Shown in pieces: positions 11,344-23,846 of a stretch of DNA of 64,000 bases. Every line of letters begins with the position of its first letter. Positions within the stretch are counted from its first letter, which is position 1. Origin of the DNA: Xiphydria camelus (taxonomy: Eukaryota > Arthropoda > Insecta > Hymenoptera > Xiphydriidae); contig OY783195.1 of assembly GCA_963678675.1 (NCBI GenBank), positions 940,001 through 1,004,000 on the forward strand. The letters are read 5' to 3'. The notes under the pieces were generated by a model that was not told where the DNA came from, did not search any database, and saw only the letters and a program-made list of their open reading frames with translations. The translations under genes were made by a program, and so were the position numbers.

Positions 11344-11883
11344 CAAAGTTCATATTTCTTGACCCACGGAGGTCGATTATTTAAATTGGCTAGAAGGCCC
11401 GGTCGCGCGACGGTCTACATAATTATAACGAGAGTTGCTAACGCGTTCACCCGCGCTCATGGTGAGGGAGTCGTTACGACACGAAACGCGAGGAGGATTC
11501 GAAGCTCAGCGGTTGGGTAACTAATTAGCGGCAAAGAGCGTCAAATTTAAGCGAGATTGCATCTCGATCGGTACGGGAGATTGTAACCGATAGTTTCGCC
11601 TCGGTTCGCCCGCATAGAAAGCGTGGAGCATGGCGCGAAATACGCCCGCAAATCGCTTAACTAAACAAAAAGCTTTCACCTCTCGACGTTCGTTTCGGGT
11701 GAGCAGCTTTATTTATTTATTTGTCCGGCTTCTCCACGCCGCGTAACCTCCCCTCTCACCCGAGAGTGCATACTGGAAGCGTTCTCCCTGGCGCGAGTCA
11801 CGCGAAGAGGGGCTAGTGAAAACTGACCATTCGTAGGCGGCCGCCGTTGCTCGCTATGGGTATAGCTTGCAGGGAAAGACAGA

Positions 11884-12110
11884 ATTAGTAAATTTTACTG
11901 TATTTACAATAAAAGAAATACAATTGGGGGTTTTCGGATGTCTTTACAGTGCGGTACAGTAATTTTTCTTTTGAAAATAAAATGTTAAATCGTTATAGTT
12001 TGCATTACGATTTACTAGTTTCTAAAAAAAAATTATTCTTCAGTACAATAGGAACATTTAAAAACCCTCATGTGTATCTTTTTCATTATAAATACAGTAG
12101 AATTTACCGG
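11884..12110. mobile_element. MITE-like family G, copy 1
   Basis: Starts AGTAAATTTTACTGTATTTA and ends ATAAATACAGTAGAATTTAC; interior TTACAGTGCGGTACAGTAAT. Related copies at 21475 and 62949. Confidence 0.6.
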
Positions 12111-12143
12111 CATCAGTCTTTTCGTGTATTACGAGTAGTTTTG

Positions 12144-12442
12144 CAGGGTGGCCGCTGTCAGCGAAAACCTGAAAATGTCAGAGGATTTCAAATGCGCCAG
12201 GGAAACCAGCTAGATGTCTGGGAATGAAATGTTTGTCAGGGGAAATTGGTAAATTCAGATTTCTAAATTTGATCGAGGCTAATTTATGATTTTAATTAAG
12301 TTTACGTGTTCCTTTTTGGGTTAAAAATTATTTTTATTTCCTCGTAACTGAAGCTTTCGCCGGGGAACTTTTCGGGATTGTCAGGGAAACGTCAGAGGGA
12401 GAAGTCAGAGAATTTTTTTCATCACAATCAGTGATCACCCTG
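12144..12442. mobile_element. Candidate non-autonomous DNA transposon with CAGGGTG ends
   Basis: 299 bp starting CAGGGTGGCCGCTGTCAGCG and ending CACCCTG, with internal GTCAGGGAAA and GTCAGAGG words. Short CAGGG-type inverted ends are known from several DNA transposon groups. I see only one copy here. Confidence 0.45.
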
Positions 12443-13945
12443 TTTCGGTATTCAGCAGCGGGATATCGCAGGACTGCGGGATTAAAAAGGGGTGTTAAAT
12501 AACGCGAAGCAGAAAAAAAGAATAATCATTTATTGAAACGAGATATTATAAAATATAATTCGAGTGGTACGAAATGCCGCACGCGTAAATTACGCCTCTG
12601 AATCTAAAGACTCTCGAAGTAATTGACACTCCGCGTCGCGCTAGTATTTTCCGGTTACCGCAGCGCGGCAAGGTCTTCACAGCCCGGTTGACTAACGCAG
12701 ATCCATTCTACCCACCGAGTTTCTAATTGAGTTTAACAAGCCGTGGTTTTTTCCCGCGGGCGTATCTCTATTACCACCTATTTCATAAATTAAGGTACCG
12801 TAGCATTTTTTCATACAGCCAGAATCGTCCGCACCAACCTGCGACCGCGCGACACGCGCGCAACCCTCTTCCCATCGATTCGATCGCGCCGCGAATATTT
12901 CCACGACGAGCCTACGGCGCGACGTATTCGCCCCGTAAGTGTCGAGGGCGATGTTGCAGCGCGAGACCCGGAAATAAACACGAGAGAGCCGCGTTCGAAA
13001 CGGAGCAGCCAATTAAAACTTTGCAAAGTGCTCGCTGATGGCTTACAGATTGAATAACTTTACTCCGGCTTAGACAACCTGGCGAATCCACTTAATTAAT
13101 AATAATTAACTCGAGCATTTAAGCCCCAATTAATTCGTGATCGGAGTAGATGTGCCTTACATCGCGTCGCGCGGTTCTCTCGTCGAGTCCTTCCTCTCCC
13201 TTGCGTCGATGAGGTAGACCCAGATTCGATTTGGTTTAATTCATCGAAGAGCGGCGTGTAGGTCGGGAAGTGGGTCGGATGGGGGGAGAGGGAGGGAGAG
13301 ACGGTTATATCCTGAGAACATTTTCGTACCGCCTATGAAATTATGTCGAGTTCGTCCGAAGGATACGCGCGGCGAGGGCGACGGACAGCGCGGCAATCGA
13401 TTAACGTTATCCCTCGGGACGAAAGACGCGAAGAGAGGCTGCGGAATCTTTCTTCCCGCCATTCGCGGGAAGAGCAGAGCCTCTCGCCGATGACTTAACG
13501 ATCCACGCGATCCTCGCGATCCTCCCACGGGTTCGTTCTCGCGAAAGGCGCGCGGTCACCTCTCTTCCGGGTAGTTCGCGTTTCATTCGGTCTTCCCACA
13601 ATTTTTTTTATCGCAGGTTCGAAAAATTTGGACAACATTTTTGTCTGCCTTATTTAAGTTGGAAAATGACATTTTGAAATGTAGCTACGTCATATCGTGC
13701 CTATTTCTCTCGCACTCGTTGCTTGGCATAAGTGCGTCTCTCTTGCGTTTTGATGACGTCACACAACCGTCGTAAAGAGAAACGCGCTCATAATTCTGAG
13801 AATAATTCTTTCATCGGACATCTTCTCTTTCATTTGATATCGGATATATACGCAAACTACAAATTGAATTTAAAAATATTTATATTTTTTTGGGAAGACC
13901 GAATCAGCGGGGTACGAAAAGCGCCCGCGCGCACCCAGAAAAAGA

Positions 13946-13951
13946 TTTATT
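13946..13951 (-). terminator. Possible polyadenylation signal of gene 2
   Basis: AATAAA on the minus strand about 455 nt after the gene 2 stop. A variant CATAAA lies nearer the stop, at about 14268-14273, so the true site is uncertain. Confidence 0.25.
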
Positions 13952-14405
13952 CGAATACGAATCTATAGTAGAGAATTTGCTCACGATAAACAGGAATTTG
14001 TTGACAATGAGTGACGAAAAATTTGGAGTGAACAGATGTTCCACTATGTTTGCAAAACATTTGTTCAGTTCGAATAGACTTTAGTCCGATGCGAATAAAT
14101 TCCCATTTATAACCAATACCTAAACTTTTCAATGTAGGTTCTCATTCAGATACATTTTTTTCAGTGTAAATAAACCTTTTTCCTGGTGCGCAAGTCGTGT
14201 GGGGTGGATATTCAAATTAGCGTCGTCGCGCGCGCGCGTGTCAACGAACGTCCCTGGGGATTTTTGATTTATGCGCGCGGGCGTGCGATCGCGGCTATAT
14301 AAATAAATTCGACAGGAGGAATACTGTATACGGCGACGAATGTACATCACGACCGTCGATACACACGGGGCGTCCCGGGGTCGACCGTCGACGCGAATCA
14401 CGAGA

Positions 14406-17400
14406 TCAATGATGAGCACCCTCGAGTCGATACGACACCTTCGCGTGGTAGCCACCGTCGTGGTCCACGTGGTAATTAACGTTCTGCACCCTTCCGTCGG
14501 GTAGCAGGACGTGATAACGACCCTTCGTTACGTCACCGTCGCGCGTCTCTTCGTGCCCGAAGTCGTTTCCGCTCTCGTGATCCACCACTCGATATCCGAA
14601 GGTGTATTTACCGGCGTACCTTTCCTGAAAGAGGAAACGTCGTTTTAATTAAACTAATCGTCTAATCTGTGCGCGTGGGGTGGACTTTCTCGTCGCTTTC
14701 GGCCGTGGCTATCGCAGTTTATTAATAGTTAATAATTGTAATTTTAAATACGGCGAATTAAATATTTCATTAAGACGAGAAAATATATGTTAAATATTAA
14801 AATCCTTATTTCATTCAAATGAATCCCTTAAAAGTATCAAATCGTGCCAAATAAATATCGTAATAGTTAACGAATATTTACTTGATCCAATAAAACACTT
14901 GTTACGCCATATTCAAAGAAACATTTATTAACTACAAATAAACTGTTTATGCGATCGCGGGCAGAGAGTCTCTTAAGGAAGAGAACGCCTGATCCGAGCA
15001 GTCCGCCGAAGAGATCTGTAACGCCGGTTTCTCTCGCCTAGGCGCTCGAATCGAATCGACCGGCGACTAGCGGCTTTCCGTGGTTAAACACGGTTCGAGG
15101 GTTTCGCATACTCTATTACTCCTTCCTTTCCTCTTCTCGGGCACTCCCGTGTCTACGACGGAGGGGATGTTTAAACATTAATGATCGCCCGTGTTTGAGG
15201 TCTATACCGTCAGTCGGAAGTGTGAAATATAAATGCTCCGAAATTAGATCTTCTCGCGTCTCACAGACATTGGACGAACGTTCAATTCGGCCGCAATCGG
15301 TAGCACGACGGATGCGATTTATCGATCGATCGGGAGGGGTAACGCCATCGATCTCGCTCGATGAATCCGTCCCGTTCGTACGGCGACCGCAATCGTCGCG
15401 GCGTTTGCCTCGAGCTTCCCTTCGGCTCTTCCTTCGCGACGCGAGTTGCCTTCGATAGTTTCGAGGTGAACTTCGGATGCTAATTATACATGAATTCCTA
15501 TTTGCCGAGGCAAAGCGGAGCGCTTCGCGTGCAGGGCGGACGTAATTGATTGCGTTTCGTCGATCCTCTATAAATAAATATGCAACCCTTCGCCCACGAC
15601 AGTGTACACTGAGAGGAATTTTATAGATTGTATGGCTATGCTAGTAGTCTATTCATATAAGAATACGTTCTAGCTACTTTAGCAGTACTTATTTTAATAT
15701 GTATAGTTATTTCAGCAATACGTATTGCTCTTGTTACCATTTGATATTAATTACTACGAGTATATTACTTATACTGTCTAGTGAACCTCACTCAGCCTTA
15801 AAGTAGGGTTGATCAAGGCGAATCGCATCACAGGACGAATCGTATCATAGATCCATATTTCTCAGATCGTGATGAAAATGAGCATTTCGATCGTTCGTAT
15901 CACTTCATTCCTCTTCGACAAAGTAATACAATACGGATGACCGAAGTGCTCGTTTTCACCATGATCTAAGAAATGTGGATCTGTGATCCGATTCGCCTCA
16001 GTCTACCCTATAATTATCACAGTTATACTAATTGCTGCGCGACCTATACATTTTTCTTAGTTCACGTTTACTATCGCCGAGGGAAACGAGATCAGATGAT
16101 CTTTAATTCCTTCCTGCCTTAGAGAGAACCCGCCGATAAATAAATCCCCCCCTCGGTGTAAAACGCGGTGGTAAGTGATTCCCCCTTCCCGGGGTGCACG
16201 AAACGACCGAGATGTTTATCCTTATCCGTAAGGAGCTCCCGGAATCCGATACAGGGACTCGACCCCGACCCGATCGACCACTCGAGTCTCTCGAAATAAC
16301 CGCGCCCCCGCGAAAACCCTCCGGGCGTACATCCTTTCGAGACGTTTTGATTTTGCTCGCTCTCCCCGCGGATGAAGTGCCGATTCGTCTCGACGATTCG
16401 TTCGGACGGAATAACGAGGCGTCCTGACGGAATTGATCGCCGTCTTCAGGGCGCGGTGGCCATCGCCGCGAGTGTACTCACGTAATCGTCTTCTCCTTCG
16501 CCGTGCGACTCGTAGGAACCTTCGTGTCCGACGTGAACTATCTCGGGGGTTTCCACCCCCGACGTCCCGTCCCACGGGGTCCCGTGCTCGGGCCTGCCCG
16601 ATATCGATTGGCCGAGACGCGTGTTTTTTGTTACGTGCGGATCGACAGTTTCGTAACCCGGGAGAGATTCCTGATGATCGGACGGCGAGGAAGTTGCGTG
16701 ATAAACGACGGGCCCGCGGTCGATCGCGGCGTGGACGCCTTCCGCCTCGGAGGACAACGAGAGATCGGAGTCCTTCGAGTACGTCGGCGCCAGGGGCGTC
16801 ACGAAGGCTTGGCCGGAGGAGAGCGGTTTCTCGCTGACCGGGATTTCGTCCCTCGGCGTCTCTGCGAAGTGAAACAGAGTTAGGGGTGGGTTTCGATGAG
16901 GTTGCGCGAGGGAATCGCCCCTTCCGCGCGTACTCACGGGAAACGATGATCCTGTCCTCGCCCTTGTTCAGGATGAGATTGAGTCCTTGCAGCTGTTGCT
17001 CCGGGGTGCGACCCAGAAGAGCCGACAGAGCTTGAACGGCAGCCTTTCGCTGATCGGCGATCGGCGCGAAGGGTGCCGGGGCGAGCTTCGTCTCGTAGAC
17101 GAGCTTGGGCGGCGCGAACGCGACCTCCTTCGGGCGAATCGGCCGGAAGTTGGCCGTGGAGGAGGGCGGGGGACGATCGAAGACTCCGTTCAGGGCGTTG
17201 ATCCTGGCCGGATCCAGGCGATAGAGAATTCTGGGGAAGCCGCTCATCCCGGTCGCTGCTTTGTCGGAGCCGTAGTCGAGGGCACCGCCACTGTGCGACG
17301 ACTGGTGATTGCGGTAAGCGGCCGCGGCGTTCGCTCGAATCGGATTTAGAGCGGCGTACTGCAGATTTCCTCCCCCGTCGTGAGCGTGCAGCCCGTGAGG

Positions 17401-20400
17401 GTTGTCCACTTCGAAATGTCGACGGTTCTGATCTTTGCCGCCGCTTCCGTAAGACGTCATCCCGAGATAGACACCCTCGACGGTGTTTCGCTTGTTCTCC
17501 CCCGACAAATCACCGCCCTTGGCCTGTTTCGGCGGTTCTCGAGCGACTTCATCCCCCTCGACTCCCTTTTCAGGGTCGTTCTTCGACTTTGCGGTGCCTC
17601 CGCTCTCGACATTCTTCGAGAGATCGGTTTTCACCTCTCCCGTCGCGGTTTCCACTTTGCTCTCTTCAGATTTATCTCGCGCCGCGATTCCCCCGCTCTT
17701 CGTTCCCTCGGATTTCGCGTTTCCCCCTCCCCTCGACGTCGGACTCTTTCCCGCCACTCGTGAGATCGTCTCCGCCAGGTTCTTCACGGCGTAGACGCTG
17801 GAGAACTTGAGCCGCGGGTCGGTTTCCGGCGACGAGCCCATCCCTTCGCTCGCCTTCCCCGTCGACGTTGCGACGACGCTCGAGATCGCAGAGGAATTCG
17901 TCGATACGACCTCCGCGGCGGCGTCTCTGGTCGCCAGTGGTGTCCTCTTGAAGAGACTCCTCCAGGCGTGACCCTCGCTCCTCAAGATCTCGTTGGGGAA
18001 TCTCAAACGCTGATCGGTTTCCGGCGAGGAGAACTCCCTCGCGACTCTCGTTAATCCGACCCTCCTCGCCTCGTTATCGAGCAGCGGTCTCCATCGCGCG
18101 TCCGTTTCCGACGCGAGCGATCGTTTCGTTCTCGGGATTATTTTTTCGGGCGCCGCCGGGTCGACGTGCTTCTCGCGCCGATTTGCGTAATCGGGTAGCG
18201 ACGCGTCGGGGGAAGGGTGCCAGCGTTCGTTAGCGGCGGTCGGGCGCTGATTAGAAGCTCGCCTAATAACGGGCAAGCCGTGCTGCCGAAACGGAGAAGC
18301 ATAGTCGTTGCTGCCGCCGCCGCGGTGGCACGCTACTGCCAGAAAACACATCGTTACCTGCAATAACAGCCATTACGGTTAATTGATCGGGCGGAAATAG
18401 GCGTGGGTGGTGGAGGGAGAAGGACGGTAGGGAGCGCGCGAGGGTGCGAGTCTGATTGCGTTGATGAAAATGTGTGGTAGCCCAGGTGGAAGAAAAAGTT
18501 CTATATGGTTTGTATATAGTCCATATATAGATTTGATCCTATATGGATTATATTTATATGATTTCTATATAAATCATACACAGACTGTGAGTCACTATTA
18601 TTTCATCATCTGTGAGCTTTCCAGCTCATGTTTGTGTAATACTTTTTTGAAGATTACATTTCTATCTACAACAAAGTCTTATATCGATGTAGCCTAAAAT
18701 TCATTGATAATGAGATGATAACGATTGAAGTTTCTTTTCTGGCGACTAAGTTTAGACTCGCATGTTGTAGTCCATATATGATTTATGTATTACAGAAATT
18801 ATATATAATCCATATAGAACCAAATCCATACAGGATTTTTCCGCCTGGAATGCCAACCGGATCGCAAGATCGTCCCGCGAGTGATTTCGGACGGCGGCGA
18901 GTGGTCCTTCTCGCGACGAAGTGCTTCCGCGCTCGAGAGTCGAGTTCTCTGACGCGCTTGTCGGACGAGATGGACGCGGAGAGGAAGGAAGCGGAGACTG
19001 GAGGACTCGAACGGGGTCATCGGACTTCCTCCGACCGATAATAATTAGCACAATCAGAGAAAACCACGCGTCGCTTTACGCGCGCGAACTCCTCGTCGAA
19101 TCGACGCGCTCGAGTAGTCGGTCCGACCTGGAGATCTATCTTCAAGTTCCGTCGTCATAGACGAACGATGGATCGCGCGGCAGGATTCACCCGGCACGGG
19201 CGCGGAGGTCGGCACGAGAAATTCACTCGTCGCTCTCCGCGCGAGTCGTTATCGCGGCGGCAACGCGCGGCGAATACATCGCGCGCGCGTGCATTGATAT
19301 GCGCGGTCACATCCGGGAGTATCCCGGGCCGCGAAGTAGATATACGTGAGCGGAGCGTGTTGCGCGATGCTGGAAGAGATACGCCATGCGTACACCGCGG
19401 CGTATGTACGTAACCGGCCGCTGAAATGGATGCGCCCGGGAGCGGCAGCGAGTCGGCAGTCAGCACTAAATCGTTGTTTCGCGTCCGATCGGAAAACAAT
19501 AGCGGATCGTTACGACGGCGGCGCGTCTGGTTTTGCCGCATTTCGCACGCTGCGACCGTTTTGGTAACGTGCGCGGGGTACACGTGCTGCGCGTGCGTTT
19601 CCCATTCGCGTTCGCGTTAAATATAACGCGATCGTGCGTCGATAGTCGCGTCTGGCTTTCTCGGAGAGAGAGTAGGAAATTTAACCCTTCGAGTGCATAC
19701 ATATCCTTTGCGACCATATGTGCGCACACACCGAGAGAAAAATTTAGTAGACCCGTATAAACGTTTATTTGTGTATTACTGCAACTCGATATTTTAGTGG
19801 CTCGAGTAATATTTATTTGTCCCAAATTTATTTAGTTTAGCATGACAAATATTTTGTTGGGACGAATAAATATTATTTGAGCCGATAAAATATTTCGTGT
19901 GGCGTTTCCACCAAATCGGAGTCGACGCTTTCGATTCCATTAGGCGCTTCAGACATCGAAGTTTCGTGAATTTAACACGAGCGAACGCATCGTCGATCGA
20001 CTGAGGCTCGAAGCGTTGCGGAAGTTTGCTCGCTAAGGGGGGGAAAAGGCGGAACGTGTCGATAAGCGCTGCAACGACTCTTTCGATGCTCGGCGCCACA
20101 CTTTCCATGGACCCCTTCAGCCGGAGTCGAGCGGAGAGAGAGAGAGAGAGTCGAAAAGCCTTCGAGCGAAGATACGAATAGGCAGATGAGTTCGAACTTT
20201 TAGCACTTAAACGTCCCCCTCCCCCTCTCAAACTTCTTCCACCCCCTTCGGCCCTCTCGACTTTTCCGTCTTCGCGCGCCATTTCTATGTATATACTCGA
20301 CATCGATCTATCCGTTATACACCCACTTCGCCGCGTCAACAATTTACTCGAGACACATCTCGCACCCGCTTGGGGAGGGGGAGGGGGAGGTAAAGTCCTC

Positions 20401-21952
20401 GAGGGTTTGCCGGGTGTCGTCTGTCGCGCCTTCAAGGCAGGACTTTGAATTCGTTATCCTTTCGGATCCGGAGATGCGACGCGAATTGAAATTCTTCTTC
20501 CGACACGAGAGAGGGAGAGGATTTATCTCCGCGAAGAGAGAGAAAGATCCGAGTTCGCGCGTGCCAATTAGTCTCGCGAGAATAGGAGTAAGACGTCGAG
20601 AGGAATCCTTCTCTGCGAAGTCGTTCGCCGCCGACGACCGTTTCGAGATGACTTATGCGCGGTGTAACGCGGAAACGATGCGGGATTCTGAGTTCGGAAT
20701 TATGAAAATATCGGGCAACCGGAGACGCGCGGCGATACGGAGGAGGAGGTGGATAAGGAGGAGCGAACGCGGGAGATAACAGATTTTAAATGGGCTGCCT
20801 CGAGAAAGCGGAAAGGAGGAAGGCTTTTCTCCCCGAGACGCGAGCTTCTCAAAGCCTTTAAGCTCCGGGGCAATATCGAGATCTCGCGTCAAGTTTATCG
20901 GTTCAGCCCCGTTGTCGATTCCAACTTCGACGAACTACCAATCGCTGCTAACTACGATCCAAGTGACTCGGCAGTTTCGCCGCGGGAGAGTTTTGTGTGA
21001 AATTCTCGTCGGTGAAAATGATTCCGCAGTGGCTAATTCTTTTTCCGCGGCGAGGATGAATAAATGAATGGGTAGAGCCGCGGTATAATAATTCGAATCG
21101 CTGCTATAGACGTCGGTGAGTCGAATGTTTATCTCGTTACAGCGGAATTAAATCCAGGTACACACGGTTGGCTGTAAAATGTCTATACGTAGCCGCGCGT
21201 GCACATGTGTCGATACGTCGGAACCGACCGTTCAATTGGCTCTAACGAATCGGCGTTGCACGTGGATTTTCTAACGAACCGATAAAAAAGGAAGCCCCCG
21301 AACAATCGATTCGCCGGTAATTCTCTGTCGACGCGCGTCGGTAGTATTTTTTTTTCTCGTGCCGACAAATATATCCAGGGGTTATAATTACGAATTTTTA
21401 TCGATAATTCAGCCTTGGAAGGGAGCTTTTTCGAATTCCCTCAGATTTTTTAGGACACGGAGAGACTCGTACCAGTCAATTTTACTCTATTTATAATAAG
21501 AGAGATACGCATAAAGTTTTTCGGATGTACCTACTGTGCTGAAGAACAATTTTTTCTTAGAAATTAATAAATTGTAATGCTTATCGCAATTTAATGTTTT
21601 CAAAAAAAGAAATTACTGTACCGCACTGTAAAAACATTCGAAAAACCTCATATCGATGGTCTTATGCAATACTGGCACAACTCAAAAAAATTGCCTTTTT
21701 GGGATTTCTGGTGCATCCTGTATGAGATTTATTCTGCTTTAATATGCAAGAACGGCCATTAAACGGCCGATTTTTGAGTTGTGCCAGTATTGCATAAGAC
21801 CATCGATATATGTATCTTTTATTGCAAATATAGTAAAATTTACTGATATCAGCCTTTCCGCGGTAATTCAAATTAATCTAAACGGGCCACACAGCGAAGA
21901 ATTCGTAAAAATACTTCGATTTTATCTCGCTACTCACGTAAAGGATCTTCAT
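14406..21952 (-). CDS. Large secreted cuticular protein with C-terminal RR domain, 4 exons, 677 aa
   Basis: Exons: 21952-21938 (MKILY, donor TAC|gtgagt), 18357-16938 (acceptor TTGCAG, donor CCC|gtgagt, phase 1), 16861-16482 (acceptor TTCGCAG, donor TAC|gtgagt), 14624-14406 (acceptor TTTCAG, stop TGA). All phases match. Exons 1 and 2 join as MKILYVTMCFLAVACHRGGG, a good signal peptide. A furin-like RTKR lies at residues 81-84. A SETD/SSPETD-RL-F motif occurs three times near residues 88, 115 and 180, in a Lys/Glu/Gly-rich low-complexity region. Near residues 420-480 is a more ordered Pro/Ala/Leu-rich part. The last exon (606-677) is an extended RR domain of pro-resilin type: YTFGYRVVDHESGNDFG, HEETRDGDV, YHVLLPDGR, VNYHVDHDGGYHAKV. 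The protein is expected to be exported and bind chitin. Insects have other long RR proteins with the domain at one end, but I cannot name the orthologue. Confidence 0.85.
14712..14952. mobile_element. MITE-like family A in gene 2 intron 3
   Basis: From GCAGTTTATTAATAGTTAAT to ACAAATAAACTGTTTATGCG, with the family interior; about 90 bp from the RR exon. Confidence 0.65.
15607..16064. mobile_element. MITE-like family E with nested insert
   Basis: Starts CACTGAGAGGAATTTTATAG after a TA, and ends GACCTATACATTTTTCTTAG. Contains TACTGTCTAGTGAACC and is interrupted at about 15807-16010. Confidence 0.6.
15807..16010. mobile_element. Inverted-repeat element F nested in family E
   Basis: Ends AGGGTTGATCAAGGCGAATC and its diverged complement (GATTCGCCTCAGTCTACCCT). 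Inner arms include ATCCATATTTCTCAGATCGT and its complement. No second copy seen. Confidence 0.55.
18481..18848. mobile_element. MITE-like family C with nested family D, gene 2 intron 1
   Basis: Family C has ends CCCAGGCGGAAAAGTTC / GAACTTTTCCGCCTGGG and AT-rich TATAGTCCATATATGGA interiors. Here it is split by a family D copy at about 18582-18770. Confidence 0.65.
18582..18770. mobile_element. Family D nested in family C
   Basis: Carries ACTTTTTTGAAGATTACATT and TTCTTTTCTGGCGACTAAGT, matching family D. Confidence 0.6.
19729..19899. mobile_element. Inverted-repeat element Q
   Basis: Starts CACCGAGAGAAAAATTTAG. The interior has TGGCTCGAGTAATATTTATT and, inverted, AATAAATATTATTTGAGCC; right end degraded. 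Confidence 0.45.
21475..21845. mobile_element. MITE-like family G, copy 2, with nested element H
   Basis: AGTCAATTTTACTCTATTTA at left, AATATAGTAAAATTTACTGA at right. Opposite orientation to 11884 in its core and interrupted at 21653-21806. Confidence 0.6.
21653..21806. mobile_element. 154-bp element H with perfect 36-bp terminal inverted repeats
   Basis: Arms 21653-21688 and 21771-21806 are exact reverse complements (TCGATGGTCTTATGCAATAC...), flanked by TA at 21651-21652 and 21807-21808. It sits inside a family G copy, so it inserted later. Confidence 0.8.
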
Positions 21953-22112
21953 GTCTGTCGGTCTTTTCCCGCACTACTGGTCGCGATCGAGAAACCGCGT
22001 CTGCGAGAACCGCGCGGCTATTATCGAATCGAGGGAACGCGACGTCGAGATCTCAACGACGTTGAATCGAAAAATCCGAGCAGACGAGAGCACGTTCGCG
22101 ACCGCGCGACGA

Positions 22113-22327
22113 ATTGGCTTCGCACTTCACCGCAAACCGACGCTTTATGGCGCACCGAATCGAAATTCATACGAGTTTACCGAGAGGAAGTCCGCAGCAT
22201 CCGTCATGTTTTTACTTTCATCCGGCGCTCCCCGTCGATTGGCTCGTTCGAACAATCATCCGCTGTCCCATTGGCCGTCGTCGGGTCCGCGTGCGCTTCC
22301 GCTTTCACGCGCCGGACGAGTCATTGG
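22113..22327 (-). promoter_or_regulatory. Cluster of four CCAAT boxes upstream of gene 2
   Basis: CCAAT on the minus strand (ATTGG on plus) at 22113-22117, 22238-22242, 22270-22274 and 22323-22327, in CpG-rich DNA. These lie 161 to 375 nt upstream of the gene 2 start codon and in the orientation of that gene. No clear TATA box lies between them and the ATG. This suggests a CCAAT-type promoter, an inference from position and motif only. Confidence 0.4.
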
Positions 22328-23621
22328 TCGACAAAACGACGCGGTGAAAGAGGATACGCGGTACGTGCTTAAGGTCACCAGCGCGCGGCTCGGAAGAGAA
22401 AGATTTCTCTTTACTCTCGGTGACGAGAGCGAGATGGCTATGTGATGCTGCGTCGTGGCTCTCCTCCCTCTCTCTCACGTCATCTCCTCGCGAGGAGAGG
22501 CTCGCGAGGACCTTGAAAAGGGGAAACGGGACTTCTCATTAATATTTATGCCACTGGCTGCTTATTCTATTTGCAAGGGTAATATCGGAAAATGAATGTG
22601 AGCGAATCCGTAATAGGAGAGTTCCGTACGTGCAGTTGTTCTTGAAGGGCTTGCGCGCGTGGGCTCGTTTTCCTCCGGCTTTTATTTCTCCTTCGATTTG
22701 CTCCGCTTGACGTTGAATCACGTACGATGAAAAATTTCACCATGTATCGGAAATTTGAATATTTCATATGTAACTGCATCGATAGTGTTTGGTTAATATT
22801 TCAGATTGTTTCACGAACAATGTTCGGAGAAGTAGTCACTTTAAATGTGGTATTTTTACGTTATTTCTTATGGGAGTTCTGATTTTTCGCACTTTGAGTT
22901 AAAAAAAAGATATACGGCCGGTTCATCAAACTCCCAAAAATTGTTTTAATCAAAAGATATGCCAATGAACTATGTTTCAAATATAACAAATAATCACTTT
23001 TGACTCGGCTGTGATACGTGATTCAATCTTAATCTCAGGGGTTCCCTTTGCAGAGGGCATGCATCAAAGCGCGGAAAGTGTAAGAGTGCGCGAGAAAGAG
23101 GTGGGAGGGAAAGAAAGCCTCGTGGGGTATCGCACCGTTGCTCGACTCGATTTTACTTCAAATTTCGAAAGTCCGAAAGCGCCCGATCGATTCCGCGATG
23201 CGGTCCTGTCGCGCGATAAAAAATCTACAACTCGGGAGGGACAAATATATTCGAACGGTTGCCCGCGGTTCGACGAATTCGATTGTTCATTATTCGTCGC
23301 TCTCGTTGTTGCAGCGATCGGCGAGAAAAAGTTGGAAGCGCGAGGTAAAAGGATTTTATATAACGGCCACACCGCGAATGACTATCGCCAGATCGAACGA
23401 CAGATTACAAATCGAGAAAGGATTTCAGATAATCCATTGTCCGCCGCCACAATGGAACCGCGGCTAATTCTGATCCGCGGTGATTACTCACTTCGAGATG
23501 AGATAATCGGGAGACGGAGATCGCGGTAGGATATATGGATTTTCTGAGAGACAGCTCGAATGAGATTCGTTTTCAGAGGGATGGAATGCTCTCTATATTG
23601 CCTCGATATTTACAAACTTCA

Positions 23622-23846
23622 ACATTGAGAAAAATAATTTGGTCAATTTAACCAAGATCTTGGAGATCATTACCAAACCGTTTGGTGAAATATAAATCCT
23701 CCATCTATATATATTCGGTTAAATTGACCATTTTCTAGTTAGAATAACTGAATACTTGGTTCAACTTACTGGTATTTTCGTTTGAATAGCTAAATTCGTT
23801 TAACCGGTTGCTTTTTGTCATTTTAACCAAGTCATTTATCTCAGTG
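23622..23846. mobile_element. MITE-like family B
   Basis: ACATTGAGAAAAATAATTTG to CAAGTCATTTATCTCAGTG; full length with GACCATTTTCTAGTTAGAAT inside. Confidence 0.65.

Larger units (their letters stand above)
10420..13900. other. Intergenic region between genes 1 and 2
   Basis: Between the gene 1 promoter and the 3' end of gene 2. It contains repeats at 10926-11343, 11884-12110 and 12144-12442. A TGACGTCA palindrome (CRE-like) occurs near 13753. No gene is supported. Confidence 0.5.

Noticed and set aside
13748..13762. CRE-like TGACGTCA palindrome as a regulatory site
   Set aside because: It is a single 8-bp match far from any mapped start site, downstream of gene 2; chance cannot be ruled out.
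19794..20435. Minus-strand frame of 213 codons in gene 2 intron 1
   Set aside because: It overlaps the inverted-repeat element Q and simple repeats and has low-complexity Ser/Arg/Gly sequence typical of chance frames.
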